From contig NZ_JAJEJP010000001.1 in NCBI RefSeq assembly GCF_021390495.1, forward strand, positions 310,001 through 374,000: a stretch of DNA of 64,000 bases. The letters run 5' to 3'. The DNA comes from Paraburkholderia sp. ZP32-5 (GTDB lineage: Bacteria; Pseudomonadota; Gammaproteobacteria; Burkholderiales; Burkholderiaceae). A program made the position numbers and the translations under genes. Below the pieces are notes generated by a model. It was not told where the DNA came from, did no database searches, and saw nothing but the letters and a program-made list of their open reading frames with translations. Positions 43,161 through 52,330 of this stretch are shown one piece after another (the first letter of the stretch is position 1; each line of letters starts with the position of its first letter).

Positions 43161-44035
43161 TCGCGCCGCTCTCCGAGGCCGTGCGCGGCCAACCCGCCCC
43201 GTCGATCGAAGAGCCGGTGATCGAGGTGATCGACATCACCAAGCGCTACGGCCGCAACATCGTGCATCAGCATCTGAGCCTCGACGTGCGGCGCGGCGAG
43301 ATCGTGTCGGTCGTCGGCGGCTCGGGCTCGGGCAAGACCACGCTGGTGCGGCAGATTCTCGGCCTCGAGCGGCCGTCGTCGGGCACCATCAAACTGTTCG
43401 GCGAAAACCTCGCGACCATCTCGCCCGAAACCGCGCTGCTGATGCGCAGCCGCTCCGGCATGCTGTTCCAGCGCGGCGCGCTGTTCTCGTCGCTGTCGGT
43501 GTTCGACAACATCGCGCAGCCGGTGCGCGAGCTCGGCAAAGTGCCTGAAGACCTGCTGCGCGACATCGTGATGCTGAAGCTCGAAATGGTCGGGCTGCCG
43601 TGCAAGCACGCGTCGAAGATGCCGTCGGCGCTGTCGGGCGGCATGATCAAGCGGGTCGGCATCGCGCGCGCGATCGCGCTCGAACCCGAACTGCTGTTCC
43701 TCGACGAACCGACCGCCGGGCTCGACCCGCAGGCGTCCGACGAATTCGTCGAACTGATCTCCGGGCTGCATCGCGCGCTCGGCCTGACCGTCGTGATGAT
43801 TACGCACGACCTCGATACGATGGTCGCGCTGTCGACCCGCGTGGCCGTGCTGGCCGATCGCAAGGTGCTGGTCAACGCACCGGTCGAGGAGGCGGCGGGC
43901 GTCGACCATCCGTTCATCCGCGAATATTTCCTTGGCCTGCGCGGGCGCCGCGCGCTGCAGGCGCTGCCGCCGGAGCGCCGCGCGAAGCTGCCGCAGGCGG
44001 CGCTCGAGCCGGCGTCCTCCGAGATCTCGCTATGA
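43157..44035 (+). CDS. mlaF: Lipid-transport ABC ATPase (MlaF-like)
   Basis: The 292-residue ABC ATPase has Walker A GGSGSGKTT, Q-loop in GMLFQRGALFSSLSVFDNI (typical of MlaF), signature ALSGGMIKRVGIARAI, Walker B LLFLDEPTAGLD and the H-loop in VMITHDLDT. It powers the MlaE-type permease. The ATGA overlap with mlaE indicates coupling. A non-conserved C-terminal tail (about residues 260-292) is rich in Ala and Arg. Confidence 0.93.
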   Translation: MIAPLSEAVRGQPAPSIEEPVIEVIDITKRYGRNIVHQHLSLDVRRGEIVSVVGGSGSGKTTLVRQILGLERPSSGTIKLFGENLATISPETALLMRSRSGMLFQRGALFSSLSVFDNIAQPVRELGKVPEDLLRDIVMLKLEMVGLPCKHASKMPSALSGGMIKRVGIARAIALEPELLFLDEPTAGLDPQASDEFVELISGLHRALGLTVVMITHDLDTMVALSTRVAVLADRKVLVNAPVEEAAGVDHPFIREYFLGLRGRRALQALPPERRAKLPQAALEPASSEISL

Positions 44036-44090
44036 GACAGGCTATAAAGCAGGCTATGAAGCAGGCCGCTATGAACCAGGAACCCTGACA

Positions 44091-45074
44091 ATGGAAAACA
44101 AAGCACATGCGTTCTGGGCCGGGCTGTTCACGGTCGTGCTGACGGTGGCCATCGCGCTCGCCGCGTTTCTGTTCAACGTCGACCGCTCGGTGCGGGTGCC
44201 GTACGACCTGATCGCGCGCACCAATGTGACGGGGCTCTACGCGGACGCGGCGGTGCGCTTTCGCGGGCTCGACGTCGGCAAAGTGCAATCGATCAAATTC
44301 GATCCGAGCCATCCGGGGCAGATCATGATCCGCATCTTGGTCGACGAGCGCGCGCCGATCACCCATTCGACATTCGGCAGCCTCGGCTTGCAGGGCGTGA
44401 CCGGCATCGCATTCATCCAGCTCGACGATACCGGCCGCGATCTGACGCCGCTGCCGTCGTCGGTGCACCAGGTCGCGCAACTGCCGATGCGCCCGGGCCT
44501 GCTCGACCAGTTGCAGCAACGCGGCGACATCCTGTTGCGCAAGCTCGAAAAGGTCACCGACAACGTCAACGACATGCTGTCGCCGGAAATGGTCGCGCAA
44601 CTGCACGACACGGCGGCGAGCATCGCGCAGGCGGCGTCGGGCGTGGCCGTGTTGACGCAGCAGCTGGCGCCGGTTGCCGGCAAGCTGCCCGGCACGATCG
44701 ATCAGCTGAACCACACGCTCGCATCGACCAACCAGATGATCACGAGCCTGAACCGGCCGGACGGCCCGTTCGAGCGCAATCTGAACAAGGTCGGCACGGC
44801 CGCGCAGCAGGCGGGCGATGCGCTGACCCAGATGAATACGTCGCTGCAGGATCTGTCGGCGCGGGTCGGCTACGAGACGCTGCCGCGCGTGAATTCGCTG
44901 ACTGAAGATGTGCGCTCGGCGGCCCAGTCCATCGATCGCGCGGCGGATACCTTCAGCACCAATCCGCGCAGCGTGCTGTTCGGCGCGCCGCGCGCGGCGC
45001 CGGGTCCGGGCGAGTCGGGCTTCACATGGCCCGCCGCCGCGCCTGCCGCTCAGGCCGCCACGGCAGCTCACTAA
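44091..45074 (+). CDS. mlaD: MCE/MlaD-family lipid-binding protein
   Basis: The 327-residue membrane-anchored protein has one N-terminal helix (8-28, FWAGLFTVVLTVAIALAAFLF). A single MCE domain of about 90 residues follows (VPYDLIARTNVTGLYADAAVRFRGLDVGKVQSI, FGSLGLQGVTGIAFIQL), then a long helical tail (about 130-310) with MCE-like heptads. It should form a periplasmic hexameric ring that passes lipids. It starts 55 bases after the ATPase gene, in a gap with repeated AGGCTAT motifs. Confidence 0.92.
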   Translation: MENKAHAFWAGLFTVVLTVAIALAAFLFNVDRSVRVPYDLIARTNVTGLYADAAVRFRGLDVGKVQSIKFDPSHPGQIMIRILVDERAPITHSTFGSLGLQGVTGIAFIQLDDTGRDLTPLPSSVHQVAQLPMRPGLLDQLQQRGDILLRKLEKVTDNVNDMLSPEMVAQLHDTAASIAQAASGVAVLTQQLAPVAGKLPGTIDQLNHTLASTNQMITSLNRPDGPFERNLNKVGTAAQQAGDALTQMNTSLQDLSARVGYETLPRVNSLTEDVRSAAQSIDRAADTFSTNPRSVLFGAPRAAPGPGESGFTWPAAAPAAQAATAAH

Positions 45075-45104
45075 ATCCGCAGGCCAGAACAGAGGAAGAT
45101 GCTC

Positions 45105-45731
45105 ATGTCACGCTCGATTCACCGACTGTTGTGCCCTCGCGCCGCGATTGCGGCGCTGCTCGCGTTCGGCGTGCTGGCGGCGGGTTGCGCGGGCACCTCC
45201 GCGGTGGTGTCGGATGTCCGCTACGACTTCGGTCCGCCGCCGCAGACCGCCGCGGCCTCGCCGCTGCCGGCCGTCAAGGTGCTCGACGTCGGCGCACCGA
45301 GCGTGCTCGAATCCGACCGGCTGATCTATCGGCTGAGCTACGCCGACGCGCAGCAAACGGCGGCCTATGCGAACAGCCACTGGACGATGATGCCGTCGCA
45401 GTTGTTGACGCAGCGCCTGCGCAACACGCTGAGCGCGCACGGCACCGTGCTCACCGGCTCCGACGGCGTGGCCGCGCCGGTGCTGCGGGTCGAGCTGACC
45501 CAGTTCGAGCAGGTGTTCGACAGCCAGACGGAAAGCCACGGCGCGATCACCGCGCGCGCCACGCTGACGCAAAACGGCAAGGTGGTCAGCCAGCACACAT
45601 TCGTCGTGCGCGCGCCCGCGCGTTCGGCGGACGCGGCCGGCGGCGCGCAGGCGCTCGCCGCGGCCAGCGACGACCTGATCGCGCAGATCAGCGCGTGGCT
45701 CGGCTCGCAGGCGCTGGTCGCTGCGCAATGA
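45105..45731 (+). CDS. PqiC-like outer-membrane lipoprotein of the MCE operon
   Basis: The 208-residue product has a lipoprotein signal peptide with the lipobox LAAGC at residues 25-29. The mature domain matches ABC-type transport auxiliary lipoproteins of the PqiC/DUF330 kind (VKVLDVGAPSVLESDRLIYRLSYADAQQTAAYANSHWTMMPSQLLTQRL). It would connect the MCE complex to the outer membrane. The ATG at 45105 has GAGG nine bases upstream; an ATG six bases earlier is too close to it. It belongs to the mlaE-F-D transcription unit. Confidence 0.88.
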   Translation: MSRSIHRLLCPRAAIAALLAFGVLAAGCAGTSAVVSDVRYDFGPPPQTAAASPLPAVKVLDVGAPSVLESDRLIYRLSYADAQQTAAYANSHWTMMPSQLLTQRLRNTLSAHGTVLTGSDGVAAPVLRVELTQFEQVFDSQTESHGAITARATLTQNGKVVSQHTFVVRAPARSADAAGGAQALAAASDDLIAQISAWLGSQALVAAQ

Positions 45732-45762
45732 CGGGCTCGCGGCGCACGCGACGGAGCGCTGC

Positions 45763-46920
45763 ATGAGTGAGCGTCCGTGGCTGCGCCGGCCGTCGGCGCT
45801 GGCGCGTCAGGCGCTGCTGCTGTACACGGCGCTGATCGTCTACGGCTCGTGGTATCCGTTTTCCGGCTGGCGCTCGCTCGGCATCGCGCCATTCGCGTAT
45901 CTGTTCGATCCGATGCCGCAGTATCTGACGGCATTCGACGTCGTGACCAACGTGCTCGGCTATATGCCGTTCGGCGCGCTGGTCGTGATCGCCGCGTATC
46001 CGCGCTGGCGCGGCACGCTGGCTGTCGCACTCGCGTTCGTGTTGGGCGGCTTGCTGTCCGGCACGATGGAAGCGGTGCAGACCTGGCTGCCGACGCGTGT
46101 CGCGTCCAATCTCGACCTTGCCGCCAACACGCTCGGCGCGCTGCTCGGCGCGGCGATGATGTCGCCCGCGACCGGCGCGCTGCTCGATCGGGGGCTGCTC
46201 AGGCGGCTGCGGCTGTTGTGGTTCGAGCGCGGCCACGCGGCGCTCGTGTGTCTCGTCGCCGCGTGGCCGTTCGCGACGATGTATCCGGCACCGCGTCTGT
46301 TCGGTCTCGGCAACTGGCCACGGGCGCTGTGGCTGCGCTTCGATCCGGCGTCACAGGATGCGCTGCTGACGTGGACGCCGTCCGCGTGGCATGTCGGCGC
46401 ATGGCCGGCGGCGGCTGCCGCGTGGCTACCCGACGATGCATGGGAAGCGGTCATCACGACGCTGAACCTGTTCGCGGCGCTCGCGCTCGCGTCGCTGCCG
46501 GTGCGCCGCCATGCACCGCGCGTGCGGCTGGTGCTGATGTTCGTCGCCGCTACGTTGGGTGTGAAGGCCGGCGCGACATTTCTGCAATCGCAGTCGGGTC
46601 TCGCGTTCGACTGGGCGACGCCCGGCGGGCTGATCGGGCTCGTGTGCGGCACCGCCGCGGCAATCGTCGCGCTGCCGCTCAGACGGCGCGTGCGCGCGGC
46701 GCTGGCGGGGTTCACGCTCGTCGTCGCGCTGGTGTTCGTCAATCTGCTGCCGGTGAATCCGTATTTCGATGCCGTGCTTGCCGACTGGCGGCAAGGGCGC
46801 TATCTGCATTTCAACGGACTTGCGCGCTGGCTCGCGTGGGTGTGGCCGTATGCGGCGCTGGTGTGGCTGGCGTTCGCGGTGGAACGGGCGTGGTTGAAGC
46901 GGCGGGCGAAGCCGGGGTGA
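45763..46920 (+). CDS. VanZ-family integral membrane protein
   Basis: The 385-residue, strongly hydrophobic product has about nine membrane helices. The first 150 residues match VanZ-like proteins: YGSWYPFSGW, FDVVTNVLGYMPFGALVV, EAVQTWLPTRVASNLDLAANTLGALLGA. VanZ proteins give low-level teicoplanin resistance in some Gram-positives, but in proteobacteria their function is unknown. It begins 31 bases after the lipoprotein gene with GGAG before the ATG, so it may share the MCE operon. Confidence 0.88.
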   Translation: MSERPWLRRPSALARQALLLYTALIVYGSWYPFSGWRSLGIAPFAYLFDPMPQYLTAFDVVTNVLGYMPFGALVVIAAYPRWRGTLAVALAFVLGGLLSGTMEAVQTWLPTRVASNLDLAANTLGALLGAAMMSPATGALLDRGLLRRLRLLWFERGHAALVCLVAAWPFATMYPAPRLFGLGNWPRALWLRFDPASQDALLTWTPSAWHVGAWPAAAAAWLPDDAWEAVITTLNLFAALALASLPVRRHAPRVRLVLMFVAATLGVKAGATFLQSQSGLAFDWATPGGLIGLVCGTAAAIVALPLRRRVRAALAGFTLVVALVFVNLLPVNPYFDAVLADWRQGRYLHFNGLARWLAWVWPYAALVWLAFAVERAWLKRRAKPG

Positions 46921-47053
46921 GGCCGACGCCTTCGTCCGTCCCCCGGCGGCTGCATAGCCTGCTCGCTATAATCGTCCGCACGACCCAGGCGCTTTGCGCC
47001 TACCCCGCGCTGACGACGCCCCTGCACTCCTTTTCAGTCCTGCCCCCGACATC

Positions 47054-47377
47054 ATGGATTCTTTCTATCAGCACCACGTCTTTTTCTGTCTGAATCAGCG
47101 CGACCCCGGCGCCGAGCGTCCGAGTTGCGCGAACTGCAACGCGCAGGCAATGCAGGAGTACGCGAAAAAGCGCGTGAAGCAACTCGGCCTCGCCGGTCCC
47201 GGCAAGGTGCGCATCAACAAGGCGGGCTGCCTCGATCGCTGCGAACTCGGTCCGACGCTCGTCGTGTATCCGGAGGGCGTCTGGTACACCTACGTCGACG
47301 AGAGCGACATCGACGAGATCGTCGAGTCGCATCTCGTAAACGGCAAGGTCGTCGAGCGTCTGAAAATCGATCAATAA
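47054..47377 (+). CDS. Thioredoxin-like [2Fe-2S] ferredoxin
   Basis: The 107-residue product has HVFFCLNQRDPGAERPSCANC and KAGCLDRCELGPTLVVYPEGVWY. The first cysteine plus the AGCLDRC pair are the expected ligands of a thioredoxin-like 2Fe-2S cluster. Electron partner unknown. A TATAAT box (46967-46972) stands 81 bases upstream. The gene is followed after 46 bases by a hydrolase gene. Confidence 0.92.
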   Translation: MDSFYQHHVFFCLNQRDPGAERPSCANCNAQAMQEYAKKRVKQLGLAGPGKVRINKAGCLDRCELGPTLVVYPEGVWYTYVDESDIDEIVESHLVNGKVVERLKIDQ

Positions 47378-47423
47378 CGCGAACTATCCGGCGCGAACTA
47401 CAGCCCGCTCAACAGGCATCACG

Positions 47424-48068
47424 ATGAATTCGAACACGAAGAAATATCTGATCGATGGTCCGGTCGGCAAGATCGAGGTTGCGCTCGATCTGCCCGACGA
47501 CGTGCGCGAGAACGGCGCCGCGCCGCGCGGCATCGCGCTCGTCGCGCATCCGCATCCGCTTTTCGGCGGCACGATGGACAACAAGGTTGCGCAGACGCTC
47601 GCGCGCACACTCGTGCAGTTGAACTACGTGACGTATCGCTCGAATTTTCGCGGCGTCGGCCAGACCGACGGCGAGCACGACGCGGGCATCGGCGAACGCG
47701 ACGACCTGCGCGCGGTACTCGAACACATGCGCACGGAAGGTGAGTACGGCGATCTGCCGCTGGTGCTCGCGGGCTTTTCGTTCGGCACTTTCGTGCTGTC
47801 GCACGTCGCCGCGGCTCTCGTCGACGAAGGGCAGGAGATCGAGCGCGTGGTGTTCGTCGGCACTGCGGCGAGCCGCTGGGATGTCGCGCCGGTGCCGGAG
47901 AGCACATTGGTGATCCACGGCGAACTCGACGAGACCGTTCCCATTCAATCCGTTTACGACTGGGCGCGGCCGCAGGAATTACCGATCGTCGTGATTCCCG
48001 GCGCCGAACACTTTCTGCATCGAAAGCTTCACGTGCTGAAGCGGATCATCGTCGACGCGTGGCGATAG
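47424..48068 (+). CDS. Alpha/beta hydrolase (small CocE/NonD-like family)
   Basis: The 214-residue product has AHPHPLFGGTMDN (oxyanion strand of the family), YRSNFRGVGQTDG, the elbow GFSFGTFV, HGELDETVP and the histidine in GAEHFLHRKL. These short hydrolases are widespread and of unknown substrate. Probably cotranscribed with the ferredoxin. Confidence 0.92.
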   Translation: MNSNTKKYLIDGPVGKIEVALDLPDDVRENGAAPRGIALVAHPHPLFGGTMDNKVAQTLARTLVQLNYVTYRSNFRGVGQTDGEHDAGIGERDDLRAVLEHMRTEGEYGDLPLVLAGFSFGTFVLSHVAAALVDEGQEIERVVFVGTAASRWDVAPVPESTLVIHGELDETVPIQSVYDWARPQELPIVVIPGAEHFLHRKLHVLKRIIVDAWR

Positions 48069-48392
48069 AAAAAAACGCTGTCCACGCGTTTTGTGGGGGA
48101 CAGGTATGCGCAAACGTGTGCGAATCGCGCTTGTCGGCGCGATTTTGGCCGGGTGCCGCGCGTATAATGGGCGCTCTTTTTTGGGGCGCAGCGGCGCTCA
48201 TCCGGTAGTTCGCGCGCGGCGAAGTCGCTTCGCCTGCAGCGCGCGCCGGGTGCGTGGCGCTGCGCCTGCGAACCGATTGCACCGCCGGAAGTCCAACGGG
48301 CGCCGCGCCGTTTTACGGCCAGATGCTCGCCGACCGGCTCCCCCAACTATGCGCGCTGCCGCGCGATGTATTTTTCTGCACGAATCGACCCT
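48069..48392. other. Intergenic region with strong -10 box and long leader of the carboxypeptidase gene
   Basis: The 324 bases lack a convincing gene. A perfect TATAAT lies at 48163-48168; no good -35 matches. Transcription from there would leave a leader of about 215 bases before the carboxypeptidase ATG. A weak hairpin (AAACGC/GCGTTT, 48075-48095) follows the preceding hydrolase. Confidence 0.45.
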
Positions 48393-49622
48393 ATGCGTTT
48401 CTCCTCCTCTGGCCGCACGTCATTCCCTTCAGTCGCTTCCTTCGTTCCCACCTCGCTGCATCGCGCCATCACCGCCGGTATCGTTCTGCCCGCCACGCTC
48501 GTCGCCACCAGTGCGTTTGCGCAGGTGCCGCCGCCGGGTGTGAACGCGCGCTCGTGGGTGCTCGTCGACGCCACCAGCAACCAGGTGCTCGCTTCCGGCA
48601 ATCCCGATGAGCGCGTCGAGCCGGCTTCGCTCACCAAGCTGATGACCGCGTATCTGGTGTTCGAGGCGCTCGATACGAAGAAGATCACGATGGATCAAAC
48701 CATCGAGCCGAGCGAAGCAGTGCGCCGCGTGAAAAACGATGAATCGCGCATGTTCATCGAGGCGCTGAAGCCGGTCACCGTGCATGACCTCGTGTACGGG
48801 ATGATCGTGCAGTCGGGTAACGACGCGGCGATCGCGCTGGCGGAACTGGTCGGCGGCAGCGAGGCGCAGTTCGTCAACATGATGAACGCCGAAGCGCAGA
48901 AGCTCGGCATGACGCACACGCATTTCGCCGATGTGAACGGCATGCCCGACGCGCAGCACTACACGACCGCGGGCGACCTCGCGATCCTGTCGGCGCGTCT
49001 GATCCGCGACTATCCGGACTACTACAACATCTTCTCGGTCAAGGAATTCACGTACAACAAGATCAAGCAGCCGAACCGCAACCGTCTGCTGTGGATCGAC
49101 CCGACCGTCGATGGCCTGAAGACCGGTCACACGCAAGCCGCCGGCTACTGCCTGATCGCGAGCGCGAAGCGTCCGCTGCCGGGTGCGCCCGATGCGTCGC
49201 GCCGTCTCGTCTCGGTGATGATGGGCGAGCCGAAGGAGCACGACCGCGTGCAGGACAGCCTGAAGATGCTGAACTACGGCTACACCGCGTACGACACCAC
49301 GCGTCTGTACAAGGCGAACCAGGTGGTAGCCACGCCGCGCATCTACAAGGGTACGGCGGACAGCGTGCAGGTCGGCGTGAAGAGCGATCAGTACATCACG
49401 CTGCCGAAGGGCGCCGCCGACAAGGCGAAGCCGCAGATCGAACTGAACGATCCGCTGGTCGCGCCGCTCGCGATCGGTCAACAGGTCGGCACCGCGAAGC
49501 TCGTCGCTGACGGCAAGGTGCTCGCGCAGTTCCCGGTGGTCGCGCTGCAGCCGGTGCAGCAAGCCGGCGTGGTCGGCCGCGTGTGGGATTCGATGATGCT
49601 GATGTTCAACAAGAAGAAGTAA
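48393..49622 (+). CDS. D-alanyl-D-alanine carboxypeptidase (penicillin-binding protein 5/6 family)
   Basis: The 409-residue product has a signal peptide ending at AFAQ, the active-site serine S79 in SLTK (S-x2-K), SGN at 141-143 and KTG at 243-245, then the C-terminal beta-sandwich domain and an amphipathic anchor (GRVWDSMMLMFNKKK). It trims the terminal D-Ala from peptidoglycan stem peptides. ATG 48393 was preferred to a start nine codons upstream because it begins the export signal. A D-amino acid transaminase gene follows 13 bases downstream. Confidence 0.95.
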   Translation: MRFSSSGRTSFPSVASFVPTSLHRAITAGIVLPATLVATSAFAQVPPPGVNARSWVLVDATSNQVLASGNPDERVEPASLTKLMTAYLVFEALDTKKITMDQTIEPSEAVRRVKNDESRMFIEALKPVTVHDLVYGMIVQSGNDAAIALAELVGGSEAQFVNMMNAEAQKLGMTHTHFADVNGMPDAQHYTTAGDLAILSARLIRDYPDYYNIFSVKEFTYNKIKQPNRNRLLWIDPTVDGLKTGHTQAAGYCLIASAKRPLPGAPDASRRLVSVMMGEPKEHDRVQDSLKMLNYGYTAYDTTRLYKANQVVATPRIYKGTADSVQVGVKSDQYITLPKGAADKAKPQIELNDPLVAPLAIGQQVGTAKLVADGKVLAQFPVVALQPVQQAGVVGRVWDSMMLMFNKKK

Positions 49623-49635
49623 GGGCTGCACCGTA

Positions 49636-50589
49636 ATGACCGTTGTTTCCGAGGCTTCGCAGGACCCGATCGTCTACCTGAACGGTGAGGTGGTGCCGTT
49701 GTCCGAGGCGCGCGTGCCGGTGCTCGATCGCGGTTTCATTTTCGGCGACGGCATCTACGAGGTCGCGCCGCTCTATGCACATGCGAGCGGCCGGCGCACC
49801 GCGTTTCGTTTGACGCAGCATCTGGCACGGCTCGCGCGCTCGGTCGGCAAGATCGGCATCGCCAATCCGTTCGACGACGCCGGCTGGCGCGAGCTGATCG
49901 AACGCGTGGTCGAGGCCAACGAGACGGACGGCGGCTTGCGAGCCGATCAGGACGCGATCGCGTATATCCAGGTCACGCGCGGCGTCGCGAAGCGTGGCCA
50001 TGCGTTCCCGGCCGGCGTGAAGCCGACCGTGTTCGTGATGGTCACCGCACTGAGTCTGCCGAATGCGGCGCAGCGCGCGCACGGCGTGCGCTGTGTGAGC
50101 GCCGAGGATCGCCGCTGGCTCAATTGCGACATCAAGTCGGTGTCGCTACTCGGCAACGTGCTGATGGCGCAATACGCGGCCGAAAACGATGCGTTCGAGA
50201 CGATCCAGTTCCGCGATGGTCTGCTGACCGAAGGGTCATCGTCGAATGTGTGGATCGTGAAGAACGGCGTGCTGGCGGCGCCGCCGCGCAGCAACAGGAT
50301 TCTCGAAGGGATCCGCTACGGTCTGATCGAGGAGTTGACGGCCGAATGCGGGATCCGTTTCGAGGCGCGCGAAATTACCGAGGCTGAAGTGCGCGCGGCT
50401 GATGAAATCATCGTCAGCTCGGCCACCAAGGAAGTGTTGCCGGTCACGCGGCTCGACGACGAGCCGGTTGGCGAGGGCAAGCCGGGCGCGGTGTTTGCTG
50501 CGCTGTATGCGGCGTATCAGCGAGCCAAGGCCGGCGAGGCAGAAGAAGGAGTGGAAGAGAATGAATCCCGAGAACGACTCACTGTTTGA
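49636..50589 (+). CDS. dat: D-amino acid/branched-chain class IV aminotransferase
   Basis: The 317-residue fold-type IV PLP enzyme has GFIFGDGIYEVAPLY, YIQVTRGVAKRGHAFP, the PLP lysine K167 in CDIKSVSLLGNV, and EGSSSNVWIVKNG. The pattern fits D-alanine transaminases more than IlvE. It converts D-alanine and D-glutamate with their keto acids, linking it to the adjacent D-Ala carboxypeptidase. Its end overlaps ybeD by 29 bases. Confidence 0.9.
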   Translation: MTVVSEASQDPIVYLNGEVVPLSEARVPVLDRGFIFGDGIYEVAPLYAHASGRRTAFRLTQHLARLARSVGKIGIANPFDDAGWRELIERVVEANETDGGLRADQDAIAYIQVTRGVAKRGHAFPAGVKPTVFVMVTALSLPNAAQRAHGVRCVSAEDRRWLNCDIKSVSLLGNVLMAQYAAENDAFETIQFRDGLLTEGSSSNVWIVKNGVLAAPPRSNRILEGIRYGLIEELTAECGIRFEAREITEAEVRAADEIIVSSATKEVLPVTRLDDEPVGEGKPGAVFAALYAAYQRAKAGEAEEGVEENESRERLTV

Positions 50590-50830
50590 ATTTCCCTGCG
50601 ATTTCCCGATCAAGGTGATGGGCAAATCGCATCCCGAGTTTGAGGCGACGATCGTCGACGTGGTGCGGCAGTTCGATGGCGACGTCGACCCATCGCGCGT
50701 CGAAACCCGGCCGTCGAGCAGCGGCACCTACACCGGGCTGACCGTTACCGTGCGTGCGACGAGCCGCGCGCATCTCGACGATATCTATCGCGCGCTGACC
50801 GGCCATCCGATGGTCAAGGTCGTGCTGTAA
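50561..50830 (+). CDS. ybeD: YbeD/DUF493-family protein
   Basis: The 89-residue product has FEFPCDFPIKVMGK and HLDDIYRALTGHPMVKVVL, the two ends of the DUF493 ferredoxin-like fold (ACT-like). It commonly lies next to lipB/lipA, but its function is unknown. It starts inside the end of the transaminase gene (29-base overlap), so it is coupled to it. Confidence 0.92.
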   Translation: MNPENDSLFEFPCDFPIKVMGKSHPEFEATIVDVVRQFDGDVDPSRVETRPSSSGTYTGLTVTVRATSRAHLDDIYRALTGHPMVKVVL

Positions 50831-50861
50831 AGCTGAAGCTAAAGCCGAAATCTCGGCACTT

Positions 50862-51845
50862 TCACGGCGTGACGCGCAACGCGTCCGCCGTCGTCCCTTC
50901 CGCCGCGAGGCGCGCACTCGCCGCCGGACCCGCCGCGCAGGCCAGATCGAAAAGCTGCCTGAAACGTCCCACCTCGTCGAACACCCAGTCGCGAAACGCT
51001 CTGACCCGCTCTGTTTCGAGCATCTGCTGCGGGCAGATGAAATAGTATTGCCACGGGCTCGGCCCATCCACATCGAAGAGCCGCACGAGCCGGCCCGCTG
51101 CGATTTCATGCATCGCGAGCGAGCGGCGCGTGAGCGCGACCCCTTGGCCGTCGACGGCCGCCTGCAACAGATTCGACGAGTCCTGATACAGCACGCCGCG
51201 CTTCGGCTCCGGCCACTCGGTGAGGCCGGCCGCGTCGAACCATGGGCGCCATAGTTCGTCATCGGAGCGCAGCAGCGGCACCTTGGCGAGATCGGCGGGC
51301 GTTTGCGGCAGCTTGCCGCCATTGAAGTCCGGCGCGCAGGCCGGAAAGAAGATCTCTTCGAGCAGCAGCTCCGCGTGCAGCCCCGGATATTTGCCGAAGC
51401 CGAAGCGGATCGCGACGTCGACGTCATCGCGCGCGAAGTCCGTCAGCGCATTGGTGGACAGCAGTTCGAGATCCCACTGCGGATGGGCCTCGATAAAGCT
51501 GCCGATGCGCGGCGTGACCCAGCGCGCCGCGAACGACGTCAACATCGATACGACGAGGCGGCGGTCGCGGTCGCCGGCGCGGATCGAGCGCGTCGCGTCG
51601 GCGAGTTGCAGCAGCGCGGCGCGCACCTGCGTCGCGTAGCGCCGGCCGGTTTCGGTGAGACGCACGCGCTTGCCGTCGCGCGCGAACAGCGACACGCCCA
51701 GTTCGGCCTCGAGCGCGCGAATCTGATGGCTGACGGCGCCGTGCGTGACGAACAGTTCGTCGGCGGCGCGCGAAAAGCTTTCGTGGCGGGCGGCGGCTTC
51801 GAACGCCTTGATCGCGTTCAAGGCCGGGAGTTGCCGGAGGTCCAT
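50862..51845 (-). CDS. LysR-family regulator (GcvA-like)
   Basis: The product of 327 residues has an N-terminal HTH (LPALNAIKAFEAAARHESFSRAADELFVTHGAVSHQIRALEAELG) and a LysR effector domain. The opening LPxLxALxxFEAAAR pattern is that of the GcvA/AmpR branch. It diverges from the DUF2917 gene with 98 bases between them, so it probably controls it. The ATG at 51845 was used; a GTG at 51860 is possible. Confidence 0.9.
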   Translation of the reverse strand: MDLRQLPALNAIKAFEAAARHESFSRAADELFVTHGAVSHQIRALEAELGVSLFARDGKRVRLTETGRRYATQVRAALLQLADATRSIRAGDRDRRLVVSMLTSFAARWVTPRIGSFIEAHPQWDLELLSTNALTDFARDDVDVAIRFGFGKYPGLHAELLLEEIFFPACAPDFNGGKLPQTPADLAKVPLLRSDDELWRPWFDAAGLTEWPEPKRGVLYQDSSNLLQAAVDGQGVALTRRSLAMHEIAAGRLVRLFDVDGPSPWQYYFICPQQMLETERVRAFRDWVFDEVGRFRQLFDLACAAGPAASARLAAEGTTADALRVTP

Positions 51846-51943
51846 GGCAATATTTCTCACATAGAGGTGAAAATTGATCGTTTTGCGTAAACCCTTGCCG
51901 CACCTACGATTCTAGCCATGAAACGATTTTTGGCGAGGGCATC

Positions 51944-52270
51944 ATGCGAGAAATTTCCTCTAGCATTGCATATGAAATCCGCACGGGCGACACGTTGCCG
52001 CTGAAGGTCGCGCGCAGCACCAGGCTGACCGTGCGCGGCGGCGCGGTATGGGTTACGCGCAGCGACGATACGAAGGACTATTGGCTGCAGCCGGGCAACA
52101 CGATGCGTCTGCGGCGCGGTGAACGGCTGTGGCTCAGCGCCGAGGGCGCCGCGGTCGCGAAGGTGACGTTCTCGGTGCCGACGCGCTGCGACGAACGCGC
52201 GCTGAACTGGCTCGCGCGCATCGGCGAGCGGTGGGTGATGCGGGTGCGCGGAGGCTGGCGCACGGTTTAA
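51944..52270 (+). CDS. DUF2917-family protein
   Basis: The 108-residue product matches DUF2917 (RLTVRGGAVWVTRSDDTKDYWLQPGNTMRLRRGERLWLSAEG), a small cupin-like beta domain. No signal peptide. In beta-proteobacteria it is often next to a GcvA-type LysR regulator, as here. Function unknown. It lies between the LysR gene and lipB. Confidence 0.85.
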   Translation: MREISSSIAYEIRTGDTLPLKVARSTRLTVRGGAVWVTRSDDTKDYWLQPGNTMRLRRGERLWLSAEGAAVAKVTFSVPTRCDERALNWLARIGERWVMRVRGGWRTV

Positions 52271-52330
52271 GCACCGCGCAAAGCCCCACACGGCGCGTGG
52301 ATTCCCATATTTCGGTAAACTCCCGGGATC

